A DNA stretch of 18,429 bases from contig DDEH01000123.1 of assembly GCA_002336085.1 (NCBI GenBank), forward strand, positions 1-18,429. The letters run 5' to 3'. This document shows, one piece after another, positions 16,438 through 18,429 of the stretch (position 1 is the first letter of the stretch; the number at the start of each line of letters is the position of its first letter). The notes below the pieces were generated by a model. It had not been told where the DNA came from and did not search any database. It saw only the letters and a list, made by a program, of their open reading frames with translations. The position numbers were made by a program, and so were the translations under genes. The stretch comes from Flavobacteriales bacterium UBA1959 (GTDB taxonomy: Bacteria > Bacteroidota > Bacteroidia > Flavobacteriales_D > Sanyastnellaceae).

Positions 16438-16445
16438 TATTTTAG
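16438..16445 (+). promoter_or_regulatory. Candidate -7 promoter box of tsaD
   Basis: TATTTTAG, 7 of 8 matches to TAnnTTTG, ends 10 nt before the ATG at 16456. It supports the start at 16456 over the in-frame ATGs at 16420 and 16429. No -33 element was recognised. Confidence 0.3.
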
Positions 16446-16455
16446 CGCAGAAATC

Positions 16456-17478
16456 ATGCCACGTCCTCCACTCATCCTTGCTGTTGAATCGTCTTGTGAC
16501 GATACTGGTGTTGCCATCATCCGTGGGGATGAGGTTCTGTCCAATGTCATAGCCAACCAGTCGATACATGAGGACTATGGCGGCGTAGTGCCTGAACTGG
16601 CTAGCCGGGCTCACGCACAAAACATAGTGCCGGCATTCACGAAAGCCCTTGACGAATCTGGTGTGAAGGCTGCAGAATTGGATGCTGTGGCGTACACCAA
16701 TGGTCCGGGTTTGATGGGGTCTTTGCACGTAGGGGTCGCTTTTGCAAAATCATGGGCGTGGGCCAATGGAATTCCCTCCATTCCGATTAATCATATGCAG
16801 GCACATATTCTTGCCCATTTCCTGAAACCAGGGCCTCATCCGTCTTTCCCTTTTTTATGTTTAACAGTTTCGGGTGGTCACACACAGTTGGTGAAGGTTC
16901 GCAGTGCTCTTGTTATGGAGGTCTTAGGCGAAACACGAGACGATGCGGCAGGAGAAGCTTTCGATAAGGTTGCAAAGCTCATGGGCTTGCCATACCCTGG
17001 AGGTCCTGTACTCGATTGTCTTGCACAATCTGGCAATCCGACGCGCTTTCCATTTTCAAAGCCCAAGGTTCAAGGGTTGGACATGAGTTTTAGTGGATTA
17101 AAGACTCAGATTTGGCAATTTTTGCAGCAAGGCCAGCAAAACAATTCAAGATTCATTGATCAGAATAAAGCTGATATTGCCGCGAGTGTCCAACATACAA
17201 TCCTAAGTATCTTGATGGAAAAGCTTGAATCTGCAGTAGAACAGTCAGGCATAACAGCTGTTGCAATCGCTGGTGGGGTCTCGGCTAATTCGGGCCTTAG
17301 GAAAGCACTGAAAGATCGAGAAATGTCACATGGATGGAAGGTCTATATTCCCCCGTTTGAATATTGCACGGACAATGCAGCGATGATCGCTGTTGCGGGA
17401 CTTAAGGTCTTTGAATCTGGCGAGAAATTTGGGCTTGATATCGAGCCAAGTCCTAGATTAAAATTGCCCTCGGATTAA
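16456..17478 (+). CDS. tsaD: tRNA N6-adenosine threonylcarbamoyltransferase catalytic subunit TsaD
   Basis: 340 residues. TsaD transfers the threonylcarbamoyl group from threonylcarbamoyl-AMP to A37 of ANN-decoding tRNAs, together with TsaB and TsaE (not in the window). All family signatures are visible: LAVESSCDDTGVAI at the N-terminus, the metal-binding NHMQAH (H113 and H117), VSGGHTQLV, DDAAGEAFDKVAKLMGLPYP, SFSGLKT, AGGVSANSGLR and the C-terminal CTDNAAMIA with metal-ligand Asp D306. The start at 16456 gives the usual length and puts the first motif at residue 8. The gene ends convergent with the histidine kinase gene; the two stop codons share one TTAA. Probably essential or nearly so, as in most bacteria. 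Confidence 0.97.
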   Translation: MPRPPLILAVESSCDDTGVAIIRGDEVLSNVIANQSIHEDYGGVVPELASRAHAQNIVPAFTKALDESGVKAAELDAVAYTNGPGLMGSLHVGVAFAKSWAWANGIPSIPINHMQAHILAHFLKPGPHPSFPFLCLTVSGGHTQLVKVRSALVMEVLGETRDDAAGEAFDKVAKLMGLPYPGGPVLDCLAQSGNPTRFPFSKPKVQGLDMSFSGLKTQIWQFLQQGQQNNSRFIDQNKADIAASVQHTILSILMEKLESAVEQSGITAVAIAGGVSANSGLRKALKDREMSHGWKVYIPPFEYCTDNAAMIAVAGLKVFESGEKFGLDIEPSPRLKLPSD

Positions 17479-18429
17479 CTGGCTCGCTTTTCCTCATGCA
17501 CTGACCAAGAAGGTTCAAGGGACCAGAGAGGAAGCTGAATGCATGCGGTAATGCCAGTATTGAACGGATGTGAAACTGAGGTTTCGTGAATTTTGAGAAT
17601 ACCCGAATGATGAAGCAGACTTAGCCGTTCTCGCACGATAGCGCTTCCTCGCGAGGGATGCTTTTTCTTCCGCTTTTCCCGAATTTCCTCTTGAAAACCG
17701 ATGCCGTTGTCTTGAATGAAAATTTCTAAGTCGTCGCTGGCCCATTCAATTCTTATGATGATTTTGGGAGCGACAATGGACTCACTGCTCAGCCCGTGCC
17801 AAATCGCATTTTCAATCAATGGTTGGAGGATGAAAAGTGGAAATGGTGTTATTAGTGGTTCGACATTGGAGTGAATTTCCCACTGTACTTCAATCTTTTT
17901 TTCAAGACGGATGTCTTCCAATTCAAGGTATTGTTTGATATGATTTATTTCCTGCTGCAACGATCCTATGAGTTGATCATGGGACAGAAAGCCCATCAGG
18001 AGCAGTTTCCGAAATTTGCTAAACACCAAGCTCGCTTTTTCACTGTCGTTTCTCATCAATAGATTTTGTATCCCTGTCAATACATTGAATAAAAAATGCG
18101 GATTCATTTGAGATTTAAGATTCAAACGTCGCGCATCTTTTACATTGCGCTGAAGCGATAAATTGCGTTGTGTCTGTGAGACACTCTGAAGCAGCAGTTG
18201 CTCTTGTATCAAAGCGTTTTTTGCGCCTTCGGGAGAGCGGGTGTGTTGTTGAAGCACTCGGGCATAGAGAATCGTACTGATTATGGTGAGTGCGCCTATT
18301 ATTATGATTACGGTCTGTGAAGAGAAACTGTTGATTGAACTTCCACCGGACCAAAACACGATATCCAGGAGCTCTAGAATGGCGGCAACGGAAGTACTTA
18401 CAAAAACAAATCGCGTGAAGAGCAGAACA
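17475..18429 (-). CDS. LytS-type sensor histidine kinase (partial, runs off right edge)
   Basis: The frame is open to the end of the window, so the N-terminus is missing; a GTG at 18359 and the residues before it (FTRFVFVSTSVAAILELLDI) are internal, not a start. Two hydrophobic segments are visible (18360-18428 and about 18260-18330), then a possible coiled coil with QEQLLLQSVSQTQRN, then the His-kinase domain (PF06580 type): SQMNPHFLFNVLTGIQNLL with the phospho-accepting His codon at 18096-18098, the N-box PLIENAIWHGL and the G-box DNGIGF. The C-terminus after GSAIVRERLSLL is normal for the family. Partners are usually LytTR-family response regulators, none of which lies in the window. The signal is unknown. 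It is convergent with tsaD, with stop codons overlapping. Confidence 0.9.
   Translation of the reverse strand, partial: VLLFTRFVFVSTSVAAILELLDIVFWSGGSSINSFSSQTVIIIIGALTIISTILYARVLQQHTRSPEGAKNALIQEQLLLQSVSQTQRNLSLQRNVKDARRLNLKSQMNPHFLFNVLTGIQNLLMRNDSEKASLVFSKFRKLLLMGFLSHDQLIGSLQQEINHIKQYLELEDIRLEKKIEVQWEIHSNVEPLITPFPLFILQPLIENAIWHGLSSESIVAPKIIIRIEWASDDLEIFIQDNGIGFQEEIREKRKKKHPSRGSAIVRERLSLLHHSGILKIHETSVSHPFNTGITACIQLPLWSLEPSWSVHEEKRAS

Noticed and set aside
1..18429. CRISPR arrays, tRNA or rRNA genes, insertion sequences and prophage genes
   Set aside because: No regular direct repeats, cloverleaf candidates, transposase motifs or phage genes were seen on reading both strands.

Overview
The window looks like a chromosomal segment of a free-living, probably marine member of the Bacteroidota, most likely Flavobacteriales. 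The reasons are a type IX secretion (T9SS) C-terminal sorting domain, a DUF4249 lipoprotein, a DUF2027/Smr-type protein, secreted proteins with Cys/Asp-rich MopE-like repeats, almost no Shine-Dalgarno sequences, and promoter-like boxes close to the flavobacterial TAnnTTTG element. Genes are densely packed on both strands. I saw no tRNA, rRNA, CRISPR array, insertion sequence or other mobile element.

Layout. Positions 1-5358 hold three minus-strand genes for exported proteins: a serine hydrolase (beta-lactamase class C fold plus a DUF3471-like tail), an endonuclease I-family secreted nuclease with a lamin-tail domain and Cys repeats, and a protein running off the left edge that has a duplicated module of about 155 residues plus MopE-like repeats. 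A Smr-domain protein is divergent from them (5399-6007). Then come, on the minus strand, two exported proteins of unknown function (6024-6911 and 6940-7869) and a 2[4Fe-4S] ferredoxin (7908-8255). Divergent from the ferredoxin is a plus-strand run: a LuxC-type acyl-CoA reductase (8311-9360), a DUF4249 lipoprotein (9387-10514) and a small STAS-like protein (10542-10982) that ends in an intrinsic terminator. The right part holds a T9SS-exported protein (11017-12063), a 1423-residue TamB-family protein (12126-16397), divergent tsaD (16456-17478), and a LytS-type sensor histidine kinase (17475 onward) that runs off the right edge.

How the genes relate. Cell-envelope and secreted functions dominate: nuclease, hydrolase, sorted surface proteins, lipoprotein and TamB. 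The housekeeping genes are tsaD (tRNA t6A37 synthesis) and probably the Smr protein. The ferredoxin/acyl-CoA reductase pair shares a 55-bp divergent promoter region and may form a redox unit acting on acyl groups. I found no clearly new multi-gene system. The most interesting points are the composite architecture and dockerin-like C-terminus of the nuclease, the tandem module in the left-edge protein, the ferredoxin/LuxC pair, and several promoter boxes that lie so close to start codons that the mRNAs may be leaderless.
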